NCBI RefSeq assembly: GCF_008014675.1
Contig: NZ_VOXD01000019.1
Location: forward strand, 55,445 to 119,444
Reading direction: 5' to 3'
DNA: 64,000 nt
Origin: Neolewinella aurantiaca
GTDB lineage: Bacteria; Bacteroidota; Bacteroidia; Chitinophagales; Saprospiraceae
Part shown: one piece after another, positions 43,423 to 52,482 of the stretch
How positions within the stretch are numbered: position 1 is the stretch's first letter
How the letters are laid out: the number at the start of each line of letters is the position of its first letter
Translations under genes and position numbers: made by a program
Notes under the pieces: model-generated
Database searches by the model: none
What the model was told of the DNA's origin: nothing
What the model saw: the letters and a program-made list of their open reading frames with translations, nothing else

Positions 43423-44841
43423 TCAGGGCGCGGGCGCAGGTGCAGGCCGGCGTTCGTTGAGGGCAGCGTTGAACTCGGTCATGATTTCCTGCACCTGCGA
43501 AGTCCGACACTGCCAGTTGACGAAGGCGGCCCGGAGCCCCTTGCGGCCAAACAAGACCGTTGGGGTGAGGAAATAGCGGCCCCGGTCGTTGAGGCGTCGG
43601 ACAAAAGCATCCACTTCCTCCGTTGTGGCATCTGCGAGCGTGAAGGCCACTACGTTCAGCCTGACCGGAGCCAGGAGATCGAAAGCGGGGTCACCGGTGA
43701 TTGCTTCGCCCAGCAGCGCGGCCGTTTCTGTACAACGAGCAACGATGTCTTCGTAGCCCGGGCGCCCGTAGGCCTGCAGGCTGAACCACGCGGGCAGTGC
43801 CCGCAACCGGCGGCTGTTTTCAGGACCTGCGTTGAGGTAATTGAAGTCTGCTGCCGGATCACCGAGGTAAGGCGCGCTGCTGTTCTGGAACGTTGCAATC
43901 TGTAACGGCAGATGCTCCTCCCGGACAAACCAGCAGGCCGAGTCGTACGGTACGTTGAGCCATTTATGGTTGTCGATGGTGATGCTGTCCGCCATTTCCC
44001 AGCCTGCCGTCAGGTGGGCGTGGTTGGGGCTAAGGGCCGCAAAGCCGCCGAAGGCGGCATCTACGTGTACCCAACAATTATGCTCTTCGCGCAGGCGGGC
44101 GATGGCCAGCAGGTCGTCGAAATCGACGGTATTGACGGTGCCTCCGCTCGCGATGATGATGAATGGTTCGCCTCCGAGCGAGGCTATTTTTGTTTTCAGA
44201 TCGTCGGTATCCATCGCTTCACGACCGGGCAGGGTTGCGACCCCGACGATGTTCCGGCTCCCGATACCCAGCATCGCCAGACACTTGACGGCCGAGCTGT
44301 GCGGCGTCGCCGTAAAAATTGGGATAGTGCGTTGCAGCCCGTCTTTTGCGATGTCGTACCCTTGCTGCTGCCCGACCCACTGGCGGGCAACACCGAGGCT
44401 GGTGAACGACGCCATGGTAGCACCGGTCACGAAACCGCCATTGAATACATCCGGTAGTCCGAAGAGCTCGCGCAACATTCCGATGGTAGACAGTTCGATG
44501 GCTGCGGAGACATCGCCGAAGCCTTTAACGGCCTGGGGGTTCTGATCTACCGCCGAGGTGAGCCAGTCGCCGATAAGCGCGGCGGGAGTCGCACCACCGG
44601 TTACATAGCCGAGATAGCGGTTGGAGGGCGAAGCGACGAGGTAGTCTTGCCATTGCTCTCCGAAAACTTTCATTGCATCCTGCGCGCCGCCGCCCAAAGC
44701 CGGCAACGAAAACTCAGGGACCGTACGCAGGGTTCCCCCCGCGGGTCGTTCGTCATCGGCCCGAAAGCCAATGGTGTACTGCTTTACCTGTTCGAGTAAA
44801 GAGGCGAGCGAAAGTTCGTCCTGAAGTAGCTGCTTATCCAT
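43423..44841 (-). CDS. PLP-dependent group II (aromatic/glutamate-type) decarboxylase family protein
   Basis: A protein of 472 residues. The PLP lysine is in SITIDNHKWLNVPYDSACWF; the family Asp-x-Ala is in HVDAAFGGFAAL. GFVTGATMASFTSLGVAR and TPHSSAVKCLAMLGIG are also conserved. Members decarboxylate aromatic amino acids, glutamate, aspartate or related acids, and some act as aldehyde synthases; the substrate is not clear. The last residues RRPAPAPAP are encoded by a 19-mer repeat copy that also supplies the stop region. Transcription probably starts near 45034 from a two-box promoter. Confidence 0.88.
   Translation of the reverse strand: MDKQLLQDELSLASLLEQVKQYTIGFRADDERPAGGTLRTVPEFSLPALGGGAQDAMKVFGEQWQDYLVASPSNRYLGYVTGGATPAALIGDWLTSAVDQNPQAVKGFGDVSAAIELSTIGMLRELFGLPDVFNGGFVTGATMASFTSLGVARQWVGQQQGYDIAKDGLQRTIPIFTATPHSSAVKCLAMLGIGSRNIVGVATLPGREAMDTDDLKTKIASLGGEPFIIIASGGTVNTVDFDDLLAIARLREEHNCWVHVDAAFGGFAALSPNHAHLTAGWEMADSITIDNHKWLNVPYDSACWFVREEHLPLQIATFQNSSAPYLGDPAADFNYLNAGPENSRRLRALPAWFSLQAYGRPGYEDIVARCTETAALLGEAITGDPAFDLLAPVRLNVVAFTLADATTEEVDAFVRRLNDRGRYFLTPTVLFGRKGLRAAFVNWQCRTSQVQEIMTEFNAALNERRPAPAPAP
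43426..43444 (-). repeat. 19-mer dispersed repeat, copy 12 (C-terminus of the decarboxylase gene)
   Basis: The minus strand reads TGCACCTGCGCCCGCGCCC, and the gene stop TGA follows directly. In frame it encodes Ala-Pro repeats. A copy at a gene's very end suggests insertion that replaced or extended the original tail. Confidence 0.9.
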
Positions 44842-45039
44842 GATCTCTGCCGATTACGGGCGTGAGACGGATGGCTTGTATGATTGAGTGCATTGGCTGA
44901 GGTTTTATAGATCCGCAATATCGCGGCAGGATTTGGCACCTTTTTCAACCGGCCAGGCAGAAGTGGTTGCCAGCGTTTCACAGAGCCTGTGCTCTCCACG
45001 CTTCGTTATAAAATGATCCGGACGCTACCGGAACGGTTG

Positions 45040-45071
45040 CAAATGTAGGGGGCGTTTTGTTACGGGACAAA
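45040..45071 (-). promoter_or_regulatory. Two-box Bacteroidota promoter for the decarboxylase gene
   Basis: On the minus strand TTTG (45068-45071) and TACATTTG (45040-45047) are 20 bases apart, the expected spacing. The leader to the start at 44841 would be about 190 nt. The 318-base gap 44842-45159 contains nothing else I can support. Confidence 0.6.
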
Positions 45072-45159
45072 TGATGGAGACTTCATACTTCATGGTTTTA
45101 CGACTTACAGCCAGCAAACAGCTGCCTTATTTTTTTCGTTGCGGTATAAAACACCAATC

Positions 45160-45429
45160 ATGAAAATACTGCTCATTACCGGCATTGCCCTATCCACCAT
45201 CATCGTATTCGTCGGAGCAGTTTTTAAACTTCAGTCGTGGCCGGGTAGCGATTACCTGATTCCCGTTGGTCTGGCGGGAGAAGTACTTTGTGTCGCGGGC
45301 CTTTTTTACTACCTGACGACGACCGGGAAGAAGCCGGATGCGGAGCTGGAGCTTGATCCGAACGAAGTACCACGTACCGTTGAGGAAGTGGAAGCAGAAA
45401 TTAACACCGACAAAAACCAGTACGGCTAA
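45160..45429 (+). CDS. Small two-helix membrane protein with FKLQSWPG motif
   Basis: A protein of 89 residues from ATG 45160 (MKILLITGIAL). Two hydrophobic helices lie at about 3-20 and 36-53, linked by AVFKLQSWPGSDYLIPVG. A similar F-K-x-x-x-W-P-G motif is found in GldL-like gliding or type IX secretion proteins and in small Bacteroidota membrane proteins. Its acidic tail (ELDPNEVPRTVEEVEAEI) is cytoplasmic or periplasmic. The full GldL coiled-coil part is missing, so the function is not assigned. A start at 45139 is also in frame. Confidence 0.7.
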   Translation: MKILLITGIALSTIIVFVGAVFKLQSWPGSDYLIPVGLAGEVLCVAGLFYYLTTTGKKPDAELELDPNEVPRTVEEVEAEINTDKNQYG

Positions 45430-45449
45430 GTGCGGGGATGAGACGAACG

Positions 45450-45457
45450 TATCTTCG
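45450..45457 (+). promoter_or_regulatory. TAnnTTTG-like promoter box, leaderless arrangement (MFS gene)
   Basis: TATCTTCG, one base off consensus, ends five bases before the ATG at 45463. Confidence 0.5.
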
Positions 45458-45462
45458 CGCCC

Positions 45463-46638
45463 ATGTCTACCACCTTCCGATTATCGGCCCTTCAATTTCT
45501 ACAGAATGCGGTTTACGCTACTAGTGTAATCAGCCTGGGAACCTACCTGCTGCAGACCCTCGATTTCAGCGGCAGGGAGGTAGGCATGATCTACGCCACC
45601 AACGCAATTGCGGCTACTGTGGCACCTCCCCTGGTCGGCTGGCTGGCCGACCGCCACTTCAGTGCCGACCGGATGCTGGCCATCCTGAACGTACTGGCTG
45701 CGATTGCGATTACAGCTTGCTTTTACGCTACGACGTTCACGGCGGTTTACGGTCTTATTCTGGCCTTCAACCTGTTCTTTATGCCCACCTTCGGGTTACT
45801 GGCTTCTATTTGTTTCCACCAGTTGGATTCCCCGGCCCGAAGTTTTCCTGCCGTCCGTGCCTGGGGCACGGTATCGTTCATGTTGGTTGGTCTGGGGCTC
45901 AGTTTCTTTGGGGTGGAGAACTCTCCCTGGCCGCTTATAGCCGGCGGAGGGCTGGCGGCGCTGACCACCCTGATGGCGTTCACCTTACCCCGCATCCCTC
46001 CGCAACCGGGCTTCAACTTCTCGATGCTGACCGGCCCCGAAGCGGGCCGCATCATCCGTGAGCCGGGGATGATCGTTTTACTGCTGGCAATGCTGCTTTC
46101 CTGCATCCCGTCGTCCTTTTACTACAGTTTCGTGAACCCCTTCCTCAACGAGGTCGGCTGGTCGGCAGCCGCAGCCAAGATGTCTTTGGGCCAATTCTTC
46201 GAGATCGGCATCCTGTTTGCGATGCCGTACTTTTTCAGGAAGATCCGGTTTCGGAAGTTGTTCTTCTGGGGTTTATTCGCCTGGGGCTTCCGGTACTTTC
46301 TTTTCTCTTTTGCCCGGCCGGACAACTACGAATTTCTGCTCTACCTCGGTATTGCCGTTCAAGGGGTAGCCTTTGTGTGGATCGTGATCGCGGCTCAGAT
46401 CTACGTAGACAACCGGGTACCGAAAGCGCTGCGCAGCACCGCCCAGGGGCTGGTCTCGTTTGCCAACCAGGGAGTCGGCGTTTTCATCGGCAGCTGGGTT
46501 GCCGGCGAGGTAGTACTGGCCAACACACTATCAGCGGGCGGGCATGACTGGTCGGTGATATGGCTCGTCCCCGGCGTCGTCGGTGTTCTGAGTGCGTTTG
46601 GGTTCTGGATGTTTTTCCCGAAGGCCAGCAAGCTATGA
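45463..46638 (+). CDS. MFS transporter, nucleoside:H+ symporter-like
   Basis: A protein of 391 residues with twelve hydrophobic segments. Features of the NupG/XapB-like MFS group include RLSALQFLQNAVYATSVISLGTYLLQTLDFSG at the start (parts: LSALQFLQNAVY, GTYLLQTLDFSG), WLADRHFSADR in the loop between helices 2 and 3, and RVPKALRSTAQGLVSFANQGVGVFIG near 325-350. The likely substrate is a nucleoside, by family only. It is preceded by a promoter box five bases before the ATG. Confidence 0.85.
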   Translation: MSTTFRLSALQFLQNAVYATSVISLGTYLLQTLDFSGREVGMIYATNAIAATVAPPLVGWLADRHFSADRMLAILNVLAAIAITACFYATTFTAVYGLILAFNLFFMPTFGLLASICFHQLDSPARSFPAVRAWGTVSFMLVGLGLSFFGVENSPWPLIAGGGLAALTTLMAFTLPRIPPQPGFNFSMLTGPEAGRIIREPGMIVLLLAMLLSCIPSSFYYSFVNPFLNEVGWSAAAAKMSLGQFFEIGILFAMPYFFRKIRFRKLFFWGLFAWGFRYFLFSFARPDNYEFLLYLGIAVQGVAFVWIVIAAQIYVDNRVPKALRSTAQGLVSFANQGVGVFIGSWVAGEVVLANTLSAGGHDWSVIWLVPGVVGVLSAFGFWMFFPKASKL

Positions 46639-46741
46639 CCCACCATTTATTATTGCAGCCTGACGGCTTGCCGACCCGCCAGGCCGGACATTTCATGCAT
46701 CTTTATCTGACTTAAACCGTTATAAACAAAAACGATTCATC

Positions 46742-47062
46742 ATGGCTTTTCTCCGCCTTTTCAAACCCCCGAAGAACCAGCAATTCAGCTACAAACCCCG
46801 CTATTGGGACCCAAAAAAGGAAGAAGCGGAGAAGCTCAAGGAGCGCGTCGAGCAACTTCAACAGGGTGGCGTTGATGCGATGAAAACCCGGATTTCGGGC
46901 GGTTTCCGGAAGGGCGCCGGCGGCGCCGCTGCGGGAGCTTACCGCAGTGCCCGCGTCAAAAAATCCAATTCAACCCTGCTGATCGTTTTGATCTCTTTAA
47001 TGGGTATCGCCTACATTGTTTACCAACTCTACTTCCCCGAGTTGGAAGCCTGGCTGAGCTAG
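46742..47062 (+). CDS. Small tail-anchored protein of unknown function upstream of mutL
   Basis: A protein of 106 residues. The N-terminal half is polar and aromatic (FKPPKNQQFSYKPRYWDPKK), then a charged helix (EEAEKLKERVEQLQQG), a Gly/Ala/Arg-rich part, and a single C-terminal hydrophobic segment (LLIVLISLMGIAYIVYQLYF) near 79-98. I recognise it only as the kind of short protein often placed next to mutL in Bacteroidota. No function can be given. Confidence 0.65.
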   Translation: MAFLRLFKPPKNQQFSYKPRYWDPKKEEAEKLKERVEQLQQGGVDAMKTRISGGFRKGAGGAAAGAYRSARVKKSNSTLLIVLISLMGIAYIVYQLYFPELEAWLS

Positions 47063-47234
47063 TTCCCGGCTAAAAACCGAGTGTTTCCAACGGTCTTTTG
47101 CTCATTGTCGAAAAAAGGTACCGACGCAGCAGCTCTGGCGCTGGCGAATGAGTGATTCACCGTTCAGGTCCTACATACTTTTTCCGTATCTTAGCCCTTG
47201 CGTAAGTTGCTACTGATTTAACCTATTTCCTCTA

Positions 47235-49187
47235 ATGACGGACAACCTCGTCCACCTGCTGCCCGATGCCATTGCCAACCAGATTGCTGCCGGAGAGGTA
47301 ATCCAGCGGCCAGCCAGTGTTGTGAAAGAACTGGTTGAAAACGCCATCGACTCCGGCGCATCAGAAATCGAGTTGCTGGTTAAAGACAGCGGCAAGGCTC
47401 TCATTCAGGTCAGAGACAACGGTTGTGGCATGTCGGAAACCGACGCCCGCATGTCTTTGGAACGCCACGCGACCAGTAAACTGCGCAGTGCAGATGATCT
47501 TTTCGCTCTGCGTACGATGGGTTTCCGGGGCGAAGCCCTGGCCAGTATCGTCGCCGTTGCCCAAATGGAAATGAAGACCCGCCGCGCACCCGACGAACTC
47601 GGTACCCGGCTCGTCGTCGAAGCCAGCGAGGTAAAAATTCAGGAGCCCGTCGCTTCCGCTCCCGGCACCACCATCGCGGTGCGCAACCTGTTCTTCAATG
47701 TTCCCGCCCGCCGCAACTTCCTGAAAAGCGATACCGTGGAATTGCGGCACATCCGCGACGAATACATCCGCATCGCCCTGGCTCACCCCGAGGTTCGCTT
47801 TGACCTCCACGTCAACGACCGCCTCGATCTGGCTCTGCCGGCGGGAAAACTCCGCCAACGGGTCGTTCAGGTCTTCGGACGTAAGTACGATAAGCTACTG
47901 GTCCCGATTCAGGAAGATACCGACGTGCTCTCCATCAGCGGTTTTGTTGGCAAGCCCGAGGCCGCACGCAAATCGCGGGTCGGACAGTTCTTCTTCATCA
48001 ACAACCGGTTCATCAAGAGCAGTTACCTGCACCATGCAGTCACCTCCGCTTACGACGATCTGCTACCGAAGGAGTCCTATCCTTTTTACGTTATTTACCT
48101 GGAGATCGATCCGGCGCGAATCGATGTCAACGTCCACCCCACCAAACAGGAAATTAAGTTCGAAGACGAGCGGCTGATCTACAACTACCTCAAAGCCACA
48201 ATCCGCCACGGGCTCGGCCGGGCCAGCATCATGCCTTCGATTGATTTCGAAACCGACAACCCCTTCTCCCCTTCCCGGACCAATATTACCAACAAGCGCT
48301 TACCGGACGATGAGGGAGAAGCCCTGCCCAGCCGCATGAACGATGACTATCGCAAACCTGCGGCAGCCAGCGGGCAAAGCGGCTCCACCGGGCGTTCTTC
48401 TTCCGGAGCCAGTATGCCCAGGTCTGAAGCAGAACGTCATGCCTCTAACCTGCGCAACTGGAGCCAACTCTACGAAGGACTCGGAAACGATGCTCCGGCC
48501 ACACCAGAGGCAGCCTTTATTGATTTTGGCGAAGCCGAAACCTCCAATCCCGAAATGGGGGAATTGCTCCCCAGCCGGATGAGTAATGACGAGGACGACG
48601 CAACCGGCAGCGCTATTCCTACCCAGGATCGTGCTCCGTATCAACTTCACCAACGCTACATCGTCTCGCCCATCAAAAGCGGCTGGCTGCTCATTGATCA
48701 GCGGGCAGCGCACCAGCGCATCCTTTACGAACAGTTCTTACGGACCCTCCAGGATGCTCCGGCAGCTTCCCAACAGTCTCTTTTTCCCCAGACCCTCGAA
48801 TTACCCCACGTAGACGTAGGCCTGATGAACAGTATTCTACCCGACCTGCGTCAGCTTGGGTTCGATCTGGAACACTTTGGCGGAGAGTCTTTTATCATCC
48901 GCGGCATCCCTGCCGAGCTGGCCGGGCAAAATGAAATTCTCCTCCTCGAGCAATTGCTGGAGCAGTACCGGAAAGATATTGAAGTAGAGAGCAACGGCCA
49001 TACACGTCTGGCCAGAGCACTTGTGCGTAGTGCTGCCATCAAAGCAGGGCAGTCGCTCGACGTGGCGGAGATGCGCTCCCTCATCAACCGGCTCTTCGCG
49101 TGTGAGCAACCCCGCCGGGCGCCCAGCGGGCGCCGTTGCTTCGTAAAATACGAGCTCAACGAAATCGATAAACAGTTCGAGGGCTAG
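47235..49187 (+). CDS. mutL: DNA mismatch repair protein MutL
   Basis: A protein of 650 residues. The GHKL ATPase domain has AAGEVIQRPASVVKELVENAIDSGA (parts: VVKELVENAIDSGA), VRDNGCGM and TMGFRGEALASI. The C-terminal dimerisation domain is complete. The endonuclease motif DQHA(X)2E(X)4E is changed to DQRAAHQRILYE near 486-498, with His to Arg and the first Glu to Gln, and no Cys-Pro-His-Gly motif follows, so nicking activity is unlikely. A Ser/Gly-rich linker spans about 350-460. A TATCTTAG box lies about 45 bases upstream. Confidence 0.95.
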   Translation: MTDNLVHLLPDAIANQIAAGEVIQRPASVVKELVENAIDSGASEIELLVKDSGKALIQVRDNGCGMSETDARMSLERHATSKLRSADDLFALRTMGFRGEALASIVAVAQMEMKTRRAPDELGTRLVVEASEVKIQEPVASAPGTTIAVRNLFFNVPARRNFLKSDTVELRHIRDEYIRIALAHPEVRFDLHVNDRLDLALPAGKLRQRVVQVFGRKYDKLLVPIQEDTDVLSISGFVGKPEAARKSRVGQFFFINNRFIKSSYLHHAVTSAYDDLLPKESYPFYVIYLEIDPARIDVNVHPTKQEIKFEDERLIYNYLKATIRHGLGRASIMPSIDFETDNPFSPSRTNITNKRLPDDEGEALPSRMNDDYRKPAAASGQSGSTGRSSSGASMPRSEAERHASNLRNWSQLYEGLGNDAPATPEAAFIDFGEAETSNPEMGELLPSRMSNDEDDATGSAIPTQDRAPYQLHQRYIVSPIKSGWLLIDQRAAHQRILYEQFLRTLQDAPAASQQSLFPQTLELPHVDVGLMNSILPDLRQLGFDLEHFGGESFIIRGIPAELAGQNEILLLEQLLEQYRKDIEVESNGHTRLARALVRSAAIKAGQSLDVAEMRSLINRLFACEQPRRAPSGRRCFVKYELNEIDKQFEG

Positions 49188-49203
49188 TACCTCCACCCCG
49201 TCC

Positions 49204-49211
49204 TACTTTTG
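49204..49211 (+). promoter_or_regulatory. TAnnTTTG promoter box for the rhomboid gene
   Basis: TACTTTTG, 79 bases before the ATG at 49290 and just after the mutL stop. Confidence 0.5.
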
Positions 49212-49289
49212 CCCGGAGACAACCACGGAGAGCGCAGAGCGTTCCCTTGCGGTAGCACTTACCATGCTACACCTACCAACTAACAACAT

Positions 49290-50147
49290 ATGCCTCCAGT
49301 TACTCCAATTGTCAAGAGCCTCCTGATTCTCAATTTCCTCGTCTTCGCAGTTGTGTACCTGCCGGGCGAAATGGGCTACGACATCGACATCGCTAAACAC
49401 CTCAGCCTTTACTATCCCGGAGGCGATACTTTCAAGCCCTACCAGTTGGTCTCGCACTTCTTCATGCACGCTGATATTACGCACATCGCGTTCAATATGC
49501 TCAGCCTGTACTTTCTCGGCCCGATTGTGGAAACCCGGCTTGGAGCTAAACGCTTCTTATTCCTTTACCTGGTGGCCGCCCTCGGTGCAGCAGGACTGCA
49601 CAGTCTTGAGAACTGGTACCAAATCAATAAATACCAGGACCTGGCAGCTGCCTTTCAGGCTGCCCCTTCCCTCAAAACTCTGAATGCCTTTTTCGATAGC
49701 GTAAATACCGGTGGGTTGGTAAATGGCAGCGGGCGAAGCCTGAGCCCCATCATCGGGAAACTGCAAAATCAAATGGCTTTGGGCCAGGCTACGCCCGACG
49801 CGATCAGCCAGTCGTACACCTGGATGCTGGACTACGTCAAATTACTGAGCAACGGGCAACCCGTACTGGGCGCCAGCGGAGCCGTATCCGGAGTCGCTGC
49901 CGCATTTGCTGTACTCTTTCCCTGGCAGAAGCTTCAGATTCTCTTCATCCCCATTGGTATTTACGCGGCGTACTTAATCCCGGTATTCTTCCTCATCGAT
50001 CTCATCTTAGGTGTACTCAAACTAGAAATCGACAATATTGCTCATTTTGCCCACGTGGGCGGGGCCATTACGGGTGCGCTAATCGCCTTTTATTTTGCAA
50101 AAACCACCCTTCCTCCGTGGATGAAGCGTGCCGACCCCAATGCCTGA
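49290..50147 (+). CDS. Rhomboid family intramembrane serine protease
   Basis: A protein of 285 residues with six hydrophobic segments. HADITHIAFNMLSLYFLGPIVE (parts: HIAFNMLSLYFLG) is the typical H-x-x-x-N region, the catalytic serine is near residue 195 in LGASGAVSG, and the catalytic His is in FAHVGGAITGAL near 254. An unusual polar insert of about 80 residues (about 110-190) lies between the second core helix and the serine helix. It cleaves substrates within the membrane; none is known here. Confidence 0.92.
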   Translation: MPPVTPIVKSLLILNFLVFAVVYLPGEMGYDIDIAKHLSLYYPGGDTFKPYQLVSHFFMHADITHIAFNMLSLYFLGPIVETRLGAKRFLFLYLVAALGAAGLHSLENWYQINKYQDLAAAFQAAPSLKTLNAFFDSVNTGGLVNGSGRSLSPIIGKLQNQMALGQATPDAISQSYTWMLDYVKLLSNGQPVLGASGAVSGVAAAFAVLFPWQKLQILFIPIGIYAAYLIPVFFLIDLILGVLKLEIDNIAHFAHVGGAITGALIAFYFAKTTLPPWMKRADPNA

Positions 50148-50197
50148 TCGGGGGGAATACGCTGCTACCATATCCTTCCAATGCAGGAAAGAGTTCC

Positions 50198-50216
50198 GGG
50201 CGCGGCCGCTGGTGCA
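50198..50216 (-). repeat. 19-mer dispersed repeat, copy 13
   Basis: The minus strand reads TGCACCAGCGGCCGCGCCC (T to A at position 7, as in copy 9). It lies 50 bases after the rhomboid stop. Confidence 0.88.
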
Positions 50217-50322
50217 ATGAAAGTTGACAATCATTTTTATTTAAAACAAATTTTGTTTTTAATTAAAAAACCAATAGATTTGTCGCTCGATACAGTGTGC
50301 TACACACAACCTGTAGCCTTTT

Positions 50323-51885
50323 ATGTTAGTCAAAACTTTTGCCAGCGCCGTTGAAGGTGTTGATGCCCGTTGCATTACCGTTGAGGTAAATGCAGGCGGC
50401 CACGTAAGCGAACACAAACCATGGTATAATGTAGTCGGCTTGCCAGACAGTGCCATTCGTGAAGGTTCTTACCGAATTGAAGCAGCCGTTGTCAACAGCG
50501 GCTTCCACAACAAACGAATGAAAATCGTGATCAACCTTGCGCCTGCGGATATCCGCAAGGAAGGGGCTGCTTACGATTTACCGATCGCCCTTGCCTACCT
50601 GAATGCTACCGGCCAGATATCGGTCAACAACCTCAATGAGTACATGATCATGGGTGAGCTGTCGTTAAGCGGCGAGCTTCGTCCCATCAAAGGAGCACTC
50701 CCTATCGCTATCCAGGCCAGGGCTAAGGGTTATAAAGGTTTCATCCTTCCGGCCGAAAACGCCCGCGAAGCTGCTATCGTCAGCGATTTACCAGTGTACG
50801 GTGTAAGCTCTCTGCGGGAAGCCATCGATTTTGTATCCGGCACCATAGAAATGGAACCGGTGTGGGTAGACACCCGCGAAGAATTCTTCAAAGAGAGAAC
50901 CAGTTTCGACGTCGACTTCAGCGACGTCCGGGGCCAGGAGAACATCAAACGCGCCATGACGATCGCCGCCGCCGGAGGCCACAATGTCATCCTGATCGGT
51001 CCGCCCGGAGCGGGCAAAACAATGCTCGCGCGCCGCCTGCCGACCATTCTTCCGGCCCTCGACCTCCGGGAGGCGCTCGAAACCACCAAGATTCATTCCG
51101 TTGCGGGCATCCTTCCGGAGAATGCAGCTCTGATAACGACCCGCCCTTTTCGTGCGCCTCACCACACCATTAGCGATGTTGCACTTGTAGGCGGAGGCAG
51201 TTACCCCAGACCGGGAGAAATCAGCCTGAGCCACAACGGTGTTCTTTTCCTCGATGAGCTCCCCGAGTTCAAGCGCAGTGCGCTTGAGGTGATGCGGCAG
51301 CCAATGGAAGAGCGCCGGATCATCATCAGCCGGGCAAAGCTTACGGTCGACTTCCCGGCCGGGTTCATGCTCATCGCAAGTATGAACCCCTGCCCCTGTG
51401 GCTTTTTCAACCACCCTGAACGCGACTGCACTTGCCCGCCGGGAACCGTGAAGCGTTACCTCAGCAAAATCAGCGGCCCTTTGCTCGACCGGATCGACCT
51501 TCAGGTGGAGGTTACGCCCGTCCCCCTGGAAAAGCTCGCCGGTAAAAATAAAGAAACGGAAACCAGTGCCATGATCGCCGAGCGCGTCGTGGCTGCCCGC
51601 AAGATTCAGGCCGACCGCTACGAAGGGCAAACCGGTATCTACAACAACGCGCAGATGCCGAGCCGACTCGTCAGAGAATGGTGTGTTATCGATGAGGCAG
51701 GAAACAAACTCCTGAAGCAGGCGATGGAAAAACTCCAGCTAAGTGCCCGCGCTTACGATCGAATCCTTAAGGTTTCCCGAACCATCGCAGATCTCGAAGG
51801 CTCTGAGCAAATTCTCTCCTGCCACCTGGCCGAAGCCATCAACTTCCGCAATCTGGACCGGGAAAGCTGGGGCGAGCAGCGGTAA
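50323..51885 (+). CDS. YifB/ComM family Mg-chelatase-like AAA ATPase
   Basis: A protein of 520 residues. The N-terminal ChlI-like domain has VEVNAGGHVSEHKPWYNVVGLPDSAIRE (parts: NVVGLPDSAIRE) and VNLAPADIRKEGAAYDLPIALA. The Walker A GPPGAGKT is at about 226-233 and Walker B VLFLDELPEF near 308. A C-terminal Cys-rich part PCPCGFFNHPERDCTCPP probably binds zinc. ComM relatives are helicases that extend strand exchange in natural transformation. The full length and all AAA motifs are intact. Confidence 0.95.
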   Translation: MLVKTFASAVEGVDARCITVEVNAGGHVSEHKPWYNVVGLPDSAIREGSYRIEAAVVNSGFHNKRMKIVINLAPADIRKEGAAYDLPIALAYLNATGQISVNNLNEYMIMGELSLSGELRPIKGALPIAIQARAKGYKGFILPAENAREAAIVSDLPVYGVSSLREAIDFVSGTIEMEPVWVDTREEFFKERTSFDVDFSDVRGQENIKRAMTIAAAGGHNVILIGPPGAGKTMLARRLPTILPALDLREALETTKIHSVAGILPENAALITTRPFRAPHHTISDVALVGGGSYPRPGEISLSHNGVLFLDELPEFKRSALEVMRQPMEERRIIISRAKLTVDFPAGFMLIASMNPCPCGFFNHPERDCTCPPGTVKRYLSKISGPLLDRIDLQVEVTPVPLEKLAGKNKETETSAMIAERVVAARKIQADRYEGQTGIYNNAQMPSRLVREWCVIDEAGNKLLKQAMEKLQLSARAYDRILKVSRTIADLEGSEQILSCHLAEAINFRNLDRESWGEQR

Positions 51886-51909
51886 AAGTGAGGTCTCCGT
51901 ATAAATGAA

Positions 51910-52115
51910 TATACCTGACTCAGCCAACCCAGGTGATGTTGGGTGACCGAGCATACTACTGGACATTTCGCTTTGCGGCTTCTTCGAGGTTTGGCTCCCT
52001 CTCCGCTGAGCCTTAGGCGAGCACGAAGTACTGCGGAGCAAACCTTGCTGGAGAGCGCGGAGGGTGAGGTGGAAAATCGAAAATGTCCAGTAGTATGGTG
52101 ACCGAGTCAGGTATA
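51910..52115. repeat. Nested large inverted repeat, about 206 bp
   Basis: The outer arms TATACCTGACTC (51910-51921) and GAGTCAGGTATA (52104-52115) are perfect. Inner arms CATACTACTGGACATTTCG (51952-51970) and its near-complement at 52078-52097 pair over 19-20 bp with one bulge. The centre has GC-rich segments. It fills the 273-base gap between the yifB gene and the receptor remnant. No target duplication was found at its ends. Confidence 0.8.
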
Positions 52116-52158
52116 GTAAAGTTTCGGCATGAACCACCGGGAGCTTTTGATGACGCAT

Positions 52159-52482
52159 TTAAGCGCTTTGGTGGCCAACCAACTCTCGTTTGGGCTTTCT
52201 CTTCTTGCTTTTTTTACGTCTGCCGTACCAGATAAGTACTCCGGTAACGGGAAGTGAAGCAATAATAATGCTCGCAAAAAAGGCAATGATTTTGCCCGCC
52301 AACCCTCCGATGGAACCAATGTGAATATCATAGTTCAATCTGATAACCATGTCGGCCAGATCGGCGTCTTCATATTTAGCGTAAATACTGTTTGAGGGTA
52401 ACTCCTCTAAGGTATTTTGATCGAAGAAGCGATAGTCGTTGTTATAAATAACGCCCTCGCTCCGACTTACTTCAATGTACAC
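52159..52482 (-). pseudogene. PepSY-associated membrane protein, C-terminal remnant
   Basis: About 107 codons encode EVSRSEGVIYNNDYRFFDQNTLEELP (parts: YRFFDQNTLEELP), then RLNYDIHIGSIGGLAGKIIAF, a hydrophobic helix (IIIASLPVTGVLIWYGRRKK) and a basic tail. This is the C-terminal end of PepSY-type transmembrane proteins, which are normally some 350-500 residues and often follow siderophore receptors. The N-terminal membrane helices and PepSY domains are missing. The reading frame runs into receptor sequence at its 5-prime side, in another frame. It is a deletion remnant. Confidence 0.8.

Noticed and set aside
43485..43505. Another 19-mer copy inside the decarboxylase gene
   Set aside because: Only TGCACCTGCG matches; the right half does not, so it is counted as chance.
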